NCBI GenBank assembly: GCA_025210795.1
Contig: JAOAQZ010000016.1
Location: forward strand, 109,824 to 173,823
Direction: 5' to 3'
DNA from: Cohaesibacter sp.
GTDB taxonomy: Bacteria > Pseudomonadota > Alphaproteobacteria > Rhizobiales > Cohaesibacteraceae
Length of the DNA: 64,000 nt
In this document: in pieces, positions 1-8,873 of the stretch
How the letters are laid out: each line of letters starts with the position of its first letter
How positions within the stretch are numbered: position 1 is the stretch's first letter
The notes under the pieces: generated by a model
Seen by the model: the letters and a program-made list of their open reading frames with translations, nothing else
Told to the model about the DNA's origin: nothing
The model's database searches: none
Program-made: the position numbers and the translations under genes

Positions 1-2214
1 AGGTCTGTAAAGCTGATCATAAAAACTCTCAATCGAATAAGCCTCCAGCCCTTTGACAATATTCAGATTGGACGCCGCTTTGGGCGAAGAGAGATCGAAA
101 AAGCCCTGAGGCGTACTGACCATCCAGCTGCCATCTGTGAAGGCCAGAAACTGAGCAACTTCCCTGCCAGTCTCAAAATCCCACAGGCGGATCGCAGCAT
201 CATAGGCTTGGGTCACCAAACGCTTTCCATCCTGCGAAAAGCGATATGTGAGCACGGCGCTGTTATGGCCTTTTAGCCAGCGCTCCCGCTTGCCACTTTT
301 AACATTGATGACAGCAACAGCCCCATTTTGATGAGACACAAGAAGGTGCCGCCCGTCGGGGGAAAAGGACGCCCCCTTGATGAAGAAGGGCATATCAGAC
401 AGGCGCGAGACTGTCTTTCCGCTATTGCTGTCGATAATTTTTGCACTCGTCTGATTATGACCATGCAGAAGAAGCATGGAGCGATCCGGCGAAATGGCGT
501 CCACATTGCCGCTTAACTTTCCAAGAAGCTTTCCTTTTTTAACGCCCCATTGGCGGATTTCGCCAAAACGCTGGGTGATAAGCTTTCGCTCATCAGGCAC
601 AAAAATGCCCCCACCACCCTCGCTCGGCTTATCATCAAAACTTCTGATTTCCCGACCGGTTTCCAAGCTCCAAAGACTATATTTCTTCTCTCGCTGCGCC
701 GTTAGCAACAAGTTTCCATCATTGGATAATTGCGGATAATCTCCGGGAAAGTTCCAAATCTCCTGCCCGCTCTCTACATTCCAGACATAGGAAAAATGTT
801 TGGGAAAACCATCCTCCTGATAAACCTCATATCCGCCTATCAGCTCTTTGCCATTTTTCGAAAAACGGACATCAATCGAAAAATAGGTCTGTCCTTTTGG
901 GCCCTTGAGGGTATGCACCACCTCTTTGCGAGCCCTGTCCCAAAGCTTGATATCATTTTCCTTGGTTGCAATGGCTAAAAGCGTTTCATCTGGAGAGAGA
1001 ATAAGGGCTTTGACTTCGTCAGTAACCTTGATCTTCTCTATCATCCGGCCCTGTTTGAGATCCCAGACATGAATAAGCCCACCACTGCGCGCAACAAAGC
1101 CATGGCCCAGATCCCTGGTGATTGCCGTATGGCCAACGCTGGTAATGGAGCTTTCAAGACCCGCAATCTTTTCCCCACCGGGCAAGCGCACAATACCTGC
1201 ACCTCCAATCAAGGTGCCGATAAGCAGTTTCTTGCCATCTGGCGAGAAGCTTGCAGCGATTATTCCTTCATGGGGAGACGTGATACTCTTTCGTCTCAGG
1301 CCACTTATCGCATCATAAATGATGAGCTGAGAGTCGCGAGAGGTGGTCACCAAAGTCCAGCCATCTGGCGAGAATTCAGCATGGGTTACCGCGCCATCAT
1401 GTTCGCGCAAACGATAGAGGATTTGCCCGCTCTGCACATCCCACATGATGGCCTTTTCATCAATGGATGCGGAGATCAGACGCGAGCCATCGGGCGAAAA
1501 ATCAAGCGAGAGGATACCCTCTTCATGACCGGTAAGCGTCCGCACCACCTTGCCGCTTTCCACATCCCACAAGGTGATGGTCCTGCCGCTATCCTCCCAA
1601 TAATGGGAAAGACCGGTTGCAAGCAGCTTCCCATCAGGAGAGTAAGCAAGGCTTCTGACATAATTATCATGCTCAAACGCCTTGATCTGCCTGCCAGTCT
1701 CAATATTAAGAATGTCAACAATCTGATTGCCAACAGACCAGGCAATGGTGCGGCCATCGGGGGCAAAATCAAGGCTCACCGCGCGCTGTTTGTGATTATA
1801 GGAATTGCTACCCACATAGCCGGAGCTGCCCTTAAAGCTCCTTATTTTTTTGCCCGTTTCAATATCCCAGATAACAGCTGTATCGTCAGAGGAAGCGGTT
1901 GCCAGATATCGGCTATCAGGCGAATAGGACAGGCTGTCGACGCTTGAGGCAAATCCGCTAAATCGGCGCAACTCCTTGCCCGTCTCCGCATTCCACAAAA
2001 TGGCCTGCCCGGCAATGCCCGTTGCAAAGGTTTTGCCATCGGGCGCGTAAGCGGTGCTAAAGACAAAATCCTGACCCTGAATGCCGATTTGGGGGAAGAC
2101 CAGAACCGCAGCGTCCTTATCGCCAGCAAAGGAAGGCAAGGAGAGACCGAGTGTCAAAAGAAGAAAAGAACTTACAAAAAAACGCGAAATAAAGGTCTTA
2201 CAACAAAAAGGCAT
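1..2214 (-). CDS. Exported WD40-repeat protein, 3' end outside window (probable WD40-caspase fusion)
   Basis: The reverse frame is open from an ATG at 2214 to the window edge, giving at least 738 residues. The chosen ATG has AAGGA about 9 nt upstream; an in-frame ATG at 2223 lies too close to it. The N-terminus ([20 protein letters not shown]..., ending near FAGDKD) looks like a signal peptide. Many WD40-type repeats follow, with recurring SPDG/SPDS turns, 'iWD'-type blade ends and 'etGkev' starts, enough for one or two beta-propellers. The last visible residues ([11 protein letters not shown] ... [13 protein letters not shown]) resemble the linker that often joins WD40 propellers to a C-terminal caspase domain, so a third caspase probably lies just outside; that is inference. 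It is the last visible gene of a leftward operon after two separate caspase genes and probably acts as an exported sensor or scaffold. Confidence 0.85.
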   Translation of the reverse strand, partial: MPFCCKTFISRFFVSSFLLLTLGLSLPSFAGDKDAAVLVFPQIGIQGQDFVFSTAYAPDGKTFATGIAGQAILWNAETGKELRRFSGFASSVDSLSYSPDSRYLATASSDDTAVIWDIETGKKIRSFKGSSGYVGSNSYNHKQRAVSLDFAPDGRTIAWSVGNQIVDILNIETGRQIKAFEHDNYVRSLAYSPDGKLLATGLSHYWEDSGRTITLWDVESGKVVRTLTGHEEGILSLDFSPDGSRLISASIDEKAIMWDVQSGQILYRLREHDGAVTHAEFSPDGWTLVTTSRDSQLIIYDAISGLRRKSITSPHEGIIAASFSPDGKKLLIGTLIGGAGIVRLPGGEKIAGLESSITSVGHTAITRDLGHGFVARSGGLIHVWDLKQGRMIEKIKVTDEVKALILSPDETLLAIATKENDIKLWDRARKEVVHTLKGPKGQTYFSIDVRFSKNGKELIGGYEVYQEDGFPKHFSYVWNVESGQEIWNFPGDYPQLSNDGNLLLTAQREKKYSLWSLETGREIRSFDDKPSEGGGGIFVPDERKLITQRFGEIRQWGVKKGKLLGKLSGNVDAISPDRSMLLLHGHNQTSAKIIDSNSGKTVSRLSDMPFFIKGASFSPDGRHLLVSHQNGAVAVINVKSGKRERWLKGHNSAVLTYRFSQDGKRLVTQAYDAAIRLWDFETGREVAQFLAFTDGSWMVSTPQGFFDLSSPKAASNLNIVKGLEAYSIESFYDQLYRP

Positions 2215-2288
2215 AAATCCCATTCCTTTCGGCAAAATCTTGCAAGGCCTGAATAAACTCTCCTGCCGTTTCGGCTAGAAATACAGTT

Positions 2289-3770
2289 CTAGTCGATGAC
2301 ATAATCCTGCATGCCCAATATCCATTTGGCCCCGCGATTATGGTCAGATTCACCGGTCCAGACTTCGTAAAGGCGGCTTGCCAAGTCTTTTAAAAACTTG
2401 TCTTTGTCGGCGATTGGTTCAAATTCGTTATTGGCTTCAATCAGGTCTGAAAAATCAATCGGGTCTTCGGTTACAAGCGCGATCAGGCGCCCCTTGCCCC
2501 GTGGCTCGCTTGCTTCAAACTCAATGCCGTATGATGGATCCGGCACTGTAAGGGCTGCTCCTGCTCTGATTTTTCCCTTTTTGCCACTCTCACTGTCCAT
2601 AAAGCTGGGAAAGAGCAAGACCAGATCACCAGCAGCATTATGGTCAAGCAGGGTGAGATAGCCTGCCCGCTTGCTGGTGATGCGGAATTTGACCACATCG
2701 CCCACCTTGTGACGATTGCCGGGCAAAATAGATAGATCAAGGGCACCGGTATCAAATTGCGGGATGATGTCGCCAATATCGTCGCTGGTCTCTGCTGTCA
2801 CGCTCTCCCCTTGCGCCACGGCATTTGGGGGCATCAGCACAAAGCTTTCCTTCTTTGGGTCGATATTGGGCGTAAAGCCCAGATTTTGTTCGCGGCAGGC
2901 TTTTGCCTTTTTGCACCATTCTTCTGTACGCGGCTTGATATAATTGATCAGCTCATTGGACGTCAGGCGACCATTGCGGTTGAAATCAGCTTTGAGACCA
3001 CTCATAGCCTGAATGAAATGATGGGTAAAAATGCCCTCTCCGCCACTCTCCCAGGCCAATTGATTGGGCATAGCTGCCGAGATGGTCATGGTGATGTGGG
3101 AGAGATCATTGAGCGGCTCTTCCTTATCCAGCCCCACCACAATTTGCTTGCTGGCCCCTTGCTGGCTTTGGGTCTCTTCATCAGGCAGGGAAGGCGTGAA
3201 GGGATAATAGCGTTTTTTGGCCCCCTCAATAAAGGCCTCTGGCCGCGGCAGACCTCTGGTCACCGTGCCGGAATGGCAAGAATCCGAGATCACCACAACT
3301 TTACGCCCTTTCAGGGCTTTGAGGGCAATTGCAAGCTCATCATCCGAGACCATTTCATTGTCTTTACCGCCCTTTTTGCCATAATCGGTTGGCACAAGGG
3401 TTTCATCCTTGCCGTCCTTCTCATCGCCGTTCTTATCCGGGATTTGCGAGCCATGGCCGGAATAATAAATAACGACCCTGTCTCCCGACTGGCTGGCCTG
3501 AGGCAAGCGCTTGCTAATGGCTCCCAGAATGTTTTTCTTGGTCGCCGTCTGGTCTTTCAAAACCATTATGTCTTGTGGCTGAAACCCCCAATGGGAGATA
3601 AGGAACTGGCGAAATTTTTGAATATCCCGCGCCGGGCCTGAAAGCTGGGCATTGGGCGGCAGGTGCGGATAAGCCCCTGCAGCAATGAGCAAGGCCTTTT
3701 GCCCCGCTTGTGCAACTCCTGCTGCAAGAAGGGAGGAGCAGACAAATGCAGCTGCCATTGTCTTACGCAT
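2289..3770 (-). CDS. Exported caspase-family (C14) peptidase with EF-hand-like loop and C-terminal DUF4384
   Basis: This is a 493-residue protein with a signal peptide (about residues 1-22, cleavage after AQA). The caspase fold covers about residues 24-280. The His of YYSGHGSQ (H106) and the Cys of ISDSCHSGT (C165) form the catalytic dyad, so it should be active. Residues 262-274 (ADFNRNGRLTSNE) match an EF-hand calcium loop, which suggests calcium control as in many metacaspases. Residues about 340-450 resemble DUF4384 (GYLTLLDHNAAGDLVLLFPS). It starts 3 nt after the preceding caspase gene, with AAGGAA about 9 nt upstream of the ATG, so the two are co-transcribed. Substrate preference, basic or acidic P1, cannot be read from the sequence. 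Confidence 0.9.
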   Translation of the reverse strand: MRKTMAAAFVCSSLLAAGVAQAGQKALLIAAGAYPHLPPNAQLSGPARDIQKFRQFLISHWGFQPQDIMVLKDQTATKKNILGAISKRLPQASQSGDRVVIYYSGHGSQIPDKNGDEKDGKDETLVPTDYGKKGGKDNEMVSDDELAIALKALKGRKVVVISDSCHSGTVTRGLPRPEAFIEGAKKRYYPFTPSLPDEETQSQQGASKQIVVGLDKEEPLNDLSHITMTISAAMPNQLAWESGGEGIFTHHFIQAMSGLKADFNRNGRLTSNELINYIKPRTEEWCKKAKACREQNLGFTPNIDPKKESFVLMPPNAVAQGESVTAETSDDIGDIIPQFDTGALDLSILPGNRHKVGDVVKFRITSKRAGYLTLLDHNAAGDLVLLFPSFMDSESGKKGKIRAGAALTVPDPSYGIEFEASEPRGKGRLIALVTEDPIDFSDLIEANNEFEPIADKDKFLKDLASRLYEVWTGESDHNRGAKWILGMQDYVID

Positions 3771-3773
3771 GGC

Positions 3774-5360
3774 TTAGTTCCTTTCCGTGCTATAAAGGCC
3801 GACCCAATCAAGGCCGTATGCTTGTGCGCCCAGCAAGTCATCCCAGCGGGTGAGAAGATCGGCGGCGGCACGCTGATTGTTGTGCTCGCGCAGCCATGCC
3901 TGAAGGCTCGCAATAGGCTGAAGGCTGGAGATGGCAATCACATGATCTGAGCCAAAGGGCGGAATAATGGGGGAGCTGAATGTCTCAACCATGCCGGGGG
4001 AGATCAATCCCGCTGCAATGCCAGAGCCTGTCTGCTTGACCGGTGCCATAAGCTGCACCGTTCCATCATAGGCAAGATTGAACAGGATGACATGGCGGTA
4101 AGTCTCATTGGTCAAGGCAAAGGTTGCCTTGTCGCCAGGCGCATAAAGATCATTGCCGCTTGTCAACTCCAAGGAATTGGTCAACTGATCGCTTTTGCCT
4201 TGAACAAAACTGAGCAATCGCCATTTCTGGATGGCCCCTTGCAGGCGCTTTTGCAAATCACCCGACGACAAGCCGGCAAAATCGGCGATTACATCCTGCT
4301 TGCCAGAAATAAGCTGCTTTTGGGCTGCATCATAGACCAGATCGGCGCTTTTGGTGTCGGCAGTTGGCACTATATCTGAAAGCTGAAAATCCAGTATTCC
4401 ATTGATCACCGCCAAACGAATGGCCTTGCTGGCGGCATTTGCCGACGACGAAGCCCCGGCGGCCTTTGACAAAGGAATTTTCAGATCAGCAGAGCCGCCA
4501 TTGATTTCCGGCCGCTGTTTGCGCTCGGACAGGCGATAAACCTTCTTGTTCAAATGGGATTTAAGCTCTCGGATATCCAGCCAATCATCCCCGTTCCGGT
4601 TTGCCGCCCCTTCCATGGCGCGCGCAAGGGAATAAGACAAAACCCCACGCGGCTCCCCATCAATCGCCACTTCGGGAATTTCCCGCTTGGCATCCTGCGC
4701 ATAAACCCACAAGACATTGCTGTGGGCGCTCTCATCCACCTCTCCCAATTTAAGGATATGGTCGCGCAAGACATCTTTTTGCGGCGAGATTGTCGCCCGG
4801 CTATAGCGGCTTTTCAGCTCAATCCGCCGATCAAGGCCCCGTGTCATGCCGCCTGCAAAACAGCTATCGGCGACAAAGATAATGGTGGCCTCGCTTTCTT
4901 GCGCCAGCAAATGACCGATTTCATTGTCGATCAGGCGTTCCTTGCTGCCCTCTTGCGTGCTGTCATCAAATCCGTGCAGCAGGAACATATTATCAAAAGC
5001 TTCATGACCGGGAATGATTGCCTCTTGCCGTGTGCCATGCCCGGCATAATGGAAAAAGACAATATCACCCTTGCCAGCCTTGCCGGTGAGCGCATTCCAG
5101 TGATGCAGAATGGCTTTTCGCGTTGCCTGATCATCGCGCAACTCGACAACCTCATCGGCCCCCATCTTGCGCAGAACAGCGGCAATATCCTTTGCATCAT
5201 TCACCGCCCCATACAGATCGGAAATATGGGCATAATCATTGATGCCAATGGTCAGCCCATAAATCTTGCCCGCGCTATAGGCTGGCGGAGCAACGAAAGC
5301 CCCCAGAGAGACAAAAGACAGAAGACAGTAAAGAAAGAACGCTTTTACCTGGCCCAACAT
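3774..5360 (-). CDS. Exported caspase-family (C14) peptidase with C-terminal DUF4384
   Basis: I start this gene at the ATG at 5360; the frame also opens with a TTG at 5381, directly after the upstream stop. The N-terminus has a hydrophobic signal peptide ending near AYSAG. The caspase domain covers about residues 32-290, with the dyad His in HYAGHGTR (H108) and the Cys in VADSCFAGG (C167). The C-terminal part (about 385-500) has the pattern 'GDKATFALTNETYRHVILFNLAYDGTVQLMAP', typical of DUF4384. The segment NRNGDDWLDIREL is a degenerate counterpart of the EF-hand in the downstream paralogue. The two caspases share architecture but are not close copies. Neighbours are OmpA upstream and the other caspase downstream. 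The full dyad argues for an active peptidase in the periplasm or outside the cell. Confidence 0.9.
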   Translation of the reverse strand: MLGQVKAFFLYCLLSFVSLGAFVAPPAYSAGKIYGLTIGINDYAHISDLYGAVNDAKDIAAVLRKMGADEVVELRDDQATRKAILHHWNALTGKAGKGDIVFFHYAGHGTRQEAIIPGHEAFDNMFLLHGFDDSTQEGSKERLIDNEIGHLLAQESEATIIFVADSCFAGGMTRGLDRRIELKSRYSRATISPQKDVLRDHILKLGEVDESAHSNVLWVYAQDAKREIPEVAIDGEPRGVLSYSLARAMEGAANRNGDDWLDIRELKSHLNKKVYRLSERKQRPEINGGSADLKIPLSKAAGASSSANAASKAIRLAVINGILDFQLSDIVPTADTKSADLVYDAAQKQLISGKQDVIADFAGLSSGDLQKRLQGAIQKWRLLSFVQGKSDQLTNSLELTSGNDLYAPGDKATFALTNETYRHVILFNLAYDGTVQLMAPVKQTGSGIAAGLISPGMVETFSSPIIPPFGSDHVIAISSLQPIASLQAWLREHNNQRAAADLLTRWDDLLGAQAYGLDWVGLYSTERN

Positions 5361-5382
5361 GACAAATCGCCCATGTAACAAA

Positions 5383-6348
5383 TCAATCGAGTTTAAATTC
5401 TACCCGGCGATGAGCTGCCATTTGCTGCTCATGGGAATAAAGCCCCTTGTCATCAAAAGGAAAGGGATCACCCTCGCCCTTGGCTTTGATGGAAATCCCG
5501 CCTTCATAGCCCTTTTCTTCCAACGCTGCTTTCACCGCTTCGGCCCGGCCCATGGACAGGCGCATATTATAAGCGTCCGTGCCTTTGGGGTCGGTATGGC
5601 CAACGACTGTGATGGAAGGAAATTTCTGTTTTTTCAGCAAAGTGAAAACCTGATTGAGGGTTTCCTTTCCAATTGGGCTTAAGGCATGAGAGTCAAAATC
5701 AAATTTGATCGGCACCGGAACCTTGCGCACCTTATAGCCGCGGGTTGAAAAGCTATAAATAGAGATCGGATCACCGCTGCGGGTGGTTTGCAATTTCACC
5801 TCATCAACATGAGACGCCAATTGCTGGTAAATGACCGAGACTTCATCAAGGCGGCGGCGCAAAAGGGCGATTTCCTCAATATCCGGCTCTGTCGGGGTTA
5901 CTTGCGGATCATCAAGAGCTGCCAGCGCGGCGCTATAGGCCTTAAAGGCCTCACCAACGCGTGAGGTTAAACGAAAAATCTCTCCATGAAAGAAGGACAA
6001 TTTCCAGTGAGAGCTGTAGTAAAACAGATCGGAGATATGGGACTCCAGCTGAGTAAAATCAGGCGAGGGCGCCGCCAAGGCCGATTGAATGGAGCCAAGC
6101 TCGCGCCCAGCGATGGCATGGCCGATTGCATCAACCTTGGCCCGATCACAATCACTTTCATCATTGGCCTTGTCATACAGATCCATCAATTGCATGGCGG
6201 GGGCTGATGACAGGCTTTGGAACTCTTTTTCAATATCAGCGCAACTGATCAGACCGGATGCAGACACATCAGAGGCGGCAAAGACTGGCAATAAAATGGC
6301 CCCTAATTTTGCATAGGATCTCCAAGAAGCAAATATCCGCTTTTTCAT
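5383..6348 (-). CDS. OmpA-family (C-terminal peptidoglycan-binding) exported protein
   Basis: This is a 321-residue protein with a signal peptide (residues about 1-30, ASDVSASG). The N-terminal half (about 35-190) is alpha-helical with no domain I recognise. The C-terminal 110 residues are an OmpA-like domain: IKFDFDSHALSPIGKETLNQV, VVGHTDPKGTDAYNMRLSMGRAEAV and a terminal HRRVEFKLD. The TD and R of the peptidoglycan-binding site are present. There is no beta-barrel, so it probably anchors something to peptidoglycan. It lies in the leftward operon between a small exported protein and a caspase, and may tether the protease system to the cell wall (inference). Confidence 0.88.
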   Translation of the reverse strand: MKKRIFASWRSYAKLGAILLPVFAASDVSASGLISCADIEKEFQSLSSAPAMQLMDLYDKANDESDCDRAKVDAIGHAIAGRELGSIQSALAAPSPDFTQLESHISDLFYYSSHWKLSFFHGEIFRLTSRVGEAFKAYSAALAALDDPQVTPTEPDIEEIALLRRRLDEVSVIYQQLASHVDEVKLQTTRSGDPISIYSFSTRGYKVRKVPVPIKFDFDSHALSPIGKETLNQVFTLLKKQKFPSITVVGHTDPKGTDAYNMRLSMGRAEAVKAALEEKGYEGGISIKAKGEGDPFPFDDKGLYSHEQQMAAHRRVEFKLD

Positions 6349-6371
6349 AATATCAATATCCTGTTTCTGGC

Positions 6372-6731
6372 CTATTTCTGGGTGCCAGCCTGTTTGATCA
6401 GCGCCATCAAATCCAGCGCCCCTTCAGCTGAATAGCGGCCACGATCGGTAAAATCGGGATTGGGATCTTGCGCCTCATTCCCGGCACTGCCTGTCCCTTT
6501 GCCTGCGCGTATAATCTCGGCGGCTACAAAATGGGCAAGACGGGCATTGCTGATGGTCAAATCGCGCAAGACCGCATTGCGCTCGATCACCTCGTCAATT
6601 TGCTTTTGGCTCACCCCAGAGGCAGAGAGCCCGACCAGATCGGCCTTGGCAGGCAGACCAGACGCGGCGAGGATCAGCAGACATCCGGCAATGCCGCCTT
6701 TCAACACGCTTTTTGAGACTTTCTTTGGCAT
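6372..6731 (-). CDS. Small exported protein of unknown function
   Basis: A start at the ATG at 6731 gives 119 residues; AAAGGG lies 8 nt upstream, which decides against the in-frame ATG at 6755. The first 30 residues are a clear signal peptide (KGGIAGCLLILAASGLPAKA). The mature part is short, with an amphipathic helix (QKQIDEVIERNAVLRDLTISNARLAHFVAAEI) and a polar tail. I recognise no domain. It lies between the cytosolic-looking first gene and the OmpA gene of the leftward operon and may be a partner or pro-factor of the caspase system. Confidence 0.75.
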   Translation of the reverse strand: MPKKVSKSVLKGGIAGCLLILAASGLPAKADLVGLSASGVSQKQIDEVIERNAVLRDLTISNARLAHFVAAEIIRAGKGTGSAGNEAQDPNPDFTDRGRYSAEGALDLMALIKQAGTQK

Positions 6732-6751
6732 TGTGATCCCTTTCCTCTCTC

Positions 6752-7321
6752 TCAAATCTCTTTCAAGGCTTCGTCGAGAACAGCCAGATGCTGGGAGAAA
6801 ACCGTCTCCAAGAGACCGGGGGAATGCAGCACAAGCGACCCGTACGGGGTTTTGATTTCCTCCAGCAGCTTGACGGCTCGCAAAAGTTTGAGATGCCGGC
6901 GGCAGCTTTCAACCGAAAATTGCGCAATCAGAAACCGGCACAAATCAGATTGGTCAAAACAGGGCGGTTTTCTTAAGTAATTCTCTCCCAATTTCTCAAT
7001 CCCTATGGCAGAGAAATACCCATCTTGCAGCTGTGCCGCTGTGCGCCCAAGGCGCCGGATTTTGTCACCATCCTTGATGGTGTCATCAAGATATTGATTA
7101 TGCAATTTTGCAAAATTCTTTATCTTGTCGGGATCAGTGAGATTGTTGGTTTTGAGCAAAAAGAAAAACTCGGCAATGAGGAAGATTCCATCATCACGAA
7201 GCTTCTTTTCCTGAGCGGCAGTCTCCAGCACCGAGAGCGAAACCAGCTGGTCGGCGAAAAATTTTCGCGCAGTGCGCACAGCATGCAAAATTTGCAGATT
7301 TCTTTTGTCCGTCTCCGCCAT
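6752..7321 (-). CDS. Protein of unknown function, first gene of the caspase operon
   Basis: I chose the ATG at 7321 (MAETDKRN...), giving 189 residues. The frame extends to 7402, but the added segment has no convincing start and would overlap the promoter region. No signal peptide or membrane segment is visible, so it should be cytosolic, unlike everything downstream. It is predicted nearly all helical, with Leu-rich stretches (FLIAEFFFLLKTNN, LLRAVKLLEEIK) and Cys residues in CFDQSDLCRFL and VESCRRH. I recognise no family. As the first gene of an operon of exported proteins, a regulatory or adaptor role is possible but unsupported. Confidence 0.65.
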   Translation of the reverse strand: MAETDKRNLQILHAVRTARKFFADQLVSLSVLETAAQEKKLRDDGIFLIAEFFFLLKTNNLTDPDKIKNFAKLHNQYLDDTIKDGDKIRRLGRTAAQLQDGYFSAIGIEKLGENYLRKPPCFDQSDLCRFLIAQFSVESCRRHLKLLRAVKLLEEIKTPYGSLVLHSPGLLETVFSQHLAVLDEALKEI

Positions 7322-7395
7322 GTGCGTGCCTGCCTGATCGTGAATTTGCAAAGGTCTGGATGAAGAGTAGAAGACAATTCCTGTCCCCGCAAGCC

Positions 7396-7414
7396 TCCCC
7401 AAAATGAGGAGGCC
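7396..7414. promoter_or_regulatory. Copy 1 of a 19-bp palindromic element
   Basis: The sequence TCCCCAAAATGAGGAGGCC matches the element at 7502-7520 at 17 of 19 positions. With flanks, GCCTCC and GGAGGC form inverted arms around an A-rich centre. Its position in a divergent promoter suggests an operator. Confidence 0.5.
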
Positions 7415-7501
7415 AGAACAATTGAAGGAGCGCCATCAGAGCGTATTTTTCCTCAATTTCAATAAGGTGGACACTATGCCGCACCCTAGCTATCCACATG
7501 G

Positions 7502-7520
7502 TCCCCAATTTGAGGAGGCC
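7502..7520. promoter_or_regulatory. Copy 2 of a 19-bp palindromic element
   Basis: The sequence TCCCCAATTTGAGGAGGCC differs from copy 1 only in the central AT bases. The copies start 106 bp apart, close to ten helical turns, which would suit a looped or cooperative regulator (inference). Confidence 0.5.
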
Positions 7521-7688
7521 TGTTATTTGTTACCACCCCTCCCAAATTTAAAAATCTTGTGTTGCCTATATCCCCCTCCTAATATCAAGGGGCGAGCAAA
7601 GAGCTTTTCATAAAAAAGCAGATCCATTTCGATCTCTTCCCATCTTCAAAAAGCGATGCTCAGCCAGAAAAGATGAAAGGACATTTCC

Positions 7689-8783
7689 ATGTTTCATTGC
7701 CATCAAGTCAACTTCATCAAATCATTACTTGCTGGTTTGCTGATTGCCTCTGGCCCCACCCTTGCAATGGCCGAAAATACAGCAGGCAATCGTGATTTGA
7801 AGCCTGAACAGGAAGTGATCAATACGGTCACCGCACCCACCAGCGATCTGTCGGTCAAGGTCAGCGTCAACAACAAAAAAGGCATCTACCAGCTGGGCGA
7901 TGCGCTTGAGCTTTCGGTCACCACCAATAAGGATGCCTATGTCACGGTCCTTAATATCGGGGTCAATGGCACCACAACCATTCTCTATCCTTATCAGGAC
8001 GGCACCAACAACCTGATCAAGGCAGGCGAGACCCGCGCCATTTCCGGCAAAAATACCGGCGTGACCATCAAATTCCATGCGCCAGCAGGCACCGACCTCG
8101 TCAAGGCGTTTGCCTCCACCAAAAAGATTCCGCTGCTTGATCCGGCACATATCACCAAAGCAACCTCTCGCATTGGTGTTGCCACCCAAAAGGCCCGCAA
8201 TCTGGTGCCAGCCATGCAGCAGACCATTGACAATAACAGCGACAAGATCAGCTGGGCGATTGATACAATCAAGGTCACCTCTGTCGATAAAAATGCCGCA
8301 GCCCCCATCAAGGATGCAGGCCAGATTGTTCAGGTTGCCAAGCCATTTGGCTTTACGATCAAAACCGACAAGCTGGTTTACAAAATCGGTGAGCCGGTTC
8401 AGCTGTCTGTGACCAGCAAAAAAGATTGCAAGCTGAAACTCTATAATATTGGCACATCCGGCGCTGTCAGACTGATCTATCCCAACAAGGCCCAGCCAAA
8501 CGATATGATCAAAGCAGACAAAGAGCTGATGGTGCCAGAAAAAGGCAAGAAAACCCTCCTTGCCTCTATCGGCCCTGCCGGGGTTGAAAGCGTTCTCGCC
8601 CTTTGCACCACCAAAGATGCAGCTGTGGTCGGCACCGAAGCAGATTTCATCAATCAGCTTTTTCCAAAAGTGGGCGAATGGCCAAAACTGGATGATCGCA
8701 ATCTGGCTGTGATCGCCGCCCCTCAAGCCAATGCAAACCATGGCGAGACCGTTCGTGCAGCGCTGGCTCTGCTGGTGCGCTGA
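7689..8783 (+). CDS. Exported protein with two tandem DUF4384 domains
   Basis: This is a 364-residue protein with a signal peptide (about residues 1-29, LAMAEN) and AAAGGA 8 nt before the ATG. It contains two related domains. The first is about 52-150 (KKGIYQLGDALELSVTTNKDAYVTVLNIGVNGTTTILYP). The second is about 220-320 (DKLVYKIGEPVQLSVTSKKDCKLKLYNIGTSGAVRLIYP). Both fit DUF4384, the beta-sandwich domain that also ends both caspases across the promoter. It has no catalytic part, so it may be a decoy, a ligand-binding partner or a structural subunit that pairs through the shared domain (inference). It is the first gene of the rightward set. Confidence 0.82.
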   Translation: MFHCHQVNFIKSLLAGLLIASGPTLAMAENTAGNRDLKPEQEVINTVTAPTSDLSVKVSVNNKKGIYQLGDALELSVTTNKDAYVTVLNIGVNGTTTILYPYQDGTNNLIKAGETRAISGKNTGVTIKFHAPAGTDLVKAFASTKKIPLLDPAHITKATSRIGVATQKARNLVPAMQQTIDNNSDKISWAIDTIKVTSVDKNAAAPIKDAGQIVQVAKPFGFTIKTDKLVYKIGEPVQLSVTSKKDCKLKLYNIGTSGAVRLIYPNKAQPNDMIKADKELMVPEKGKKTLLASIGPAGVESVLALCTTKDAAVVGTEADFINQLFPKVGEWPKLDDRNLAVIAAPQANANHGETVRAALALLVR

Positions 8784-8813
8784 TCTTGCGCCCATAAATG
8801 CCCTTTAAAACCC

Positions 8814-8862
8814 AAGGATGGCGACCCTTATTTGATTTTGCCATCCTCTCGTCGCCATCCTT
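8814..8862 (+). promoter_or_regulatory. Inverted repeat between DUF4384 gene and serpin gene
   Basis: AAGGATGGCGA (8814-8824) and TCGCCATCCTT (8852-8862) are perfect 11-bp inverted arms. An internal GCCATCC (8839-8845) could pair with the first arm instead, so two alternative hairpins are possible. No U-tract follows. It could be an attenuator, an RNA-processing element or an operator controlling the serpin separately. Confidence 0.45.
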
Positions 8863-8873
8863 AAACTGATTGC

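Larger units (their letters stand above)
7322..7688. promoter_or_regulatory. Divergent promoter region of the caspase/serpin locus
   Basis: This 367-bp non-coding region separates the leftward caspase operon from the rightward DUF4384-serpin-trypsin genes and must hold both promoters. It contains the two 19-bp palindromic elements listed separately, then a pyrimidine-rich stretch (7535-7580) with partial copies such as CCCCTCCCAAATTT. It ends in an AT-rich segment with AAAGGA 8 nt before the ATG at 7689. I could not assign -35/-10 boxes with confidence. Confidence 0.6.

Noticed and set aside
1069..1947. Rightward frame opposite the WD40 gene
   Set aside because: The leftward frame encodes regular WD40 repeats throughout; the rightward frame is a shadow.
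7725..8795. Leftward frame of about 350 codons opposite the tandem-DUF4384 gene
   Set aside because: The forward protein has a signal peptide, ribosome site and two recognisable domains; the reverse one has none.
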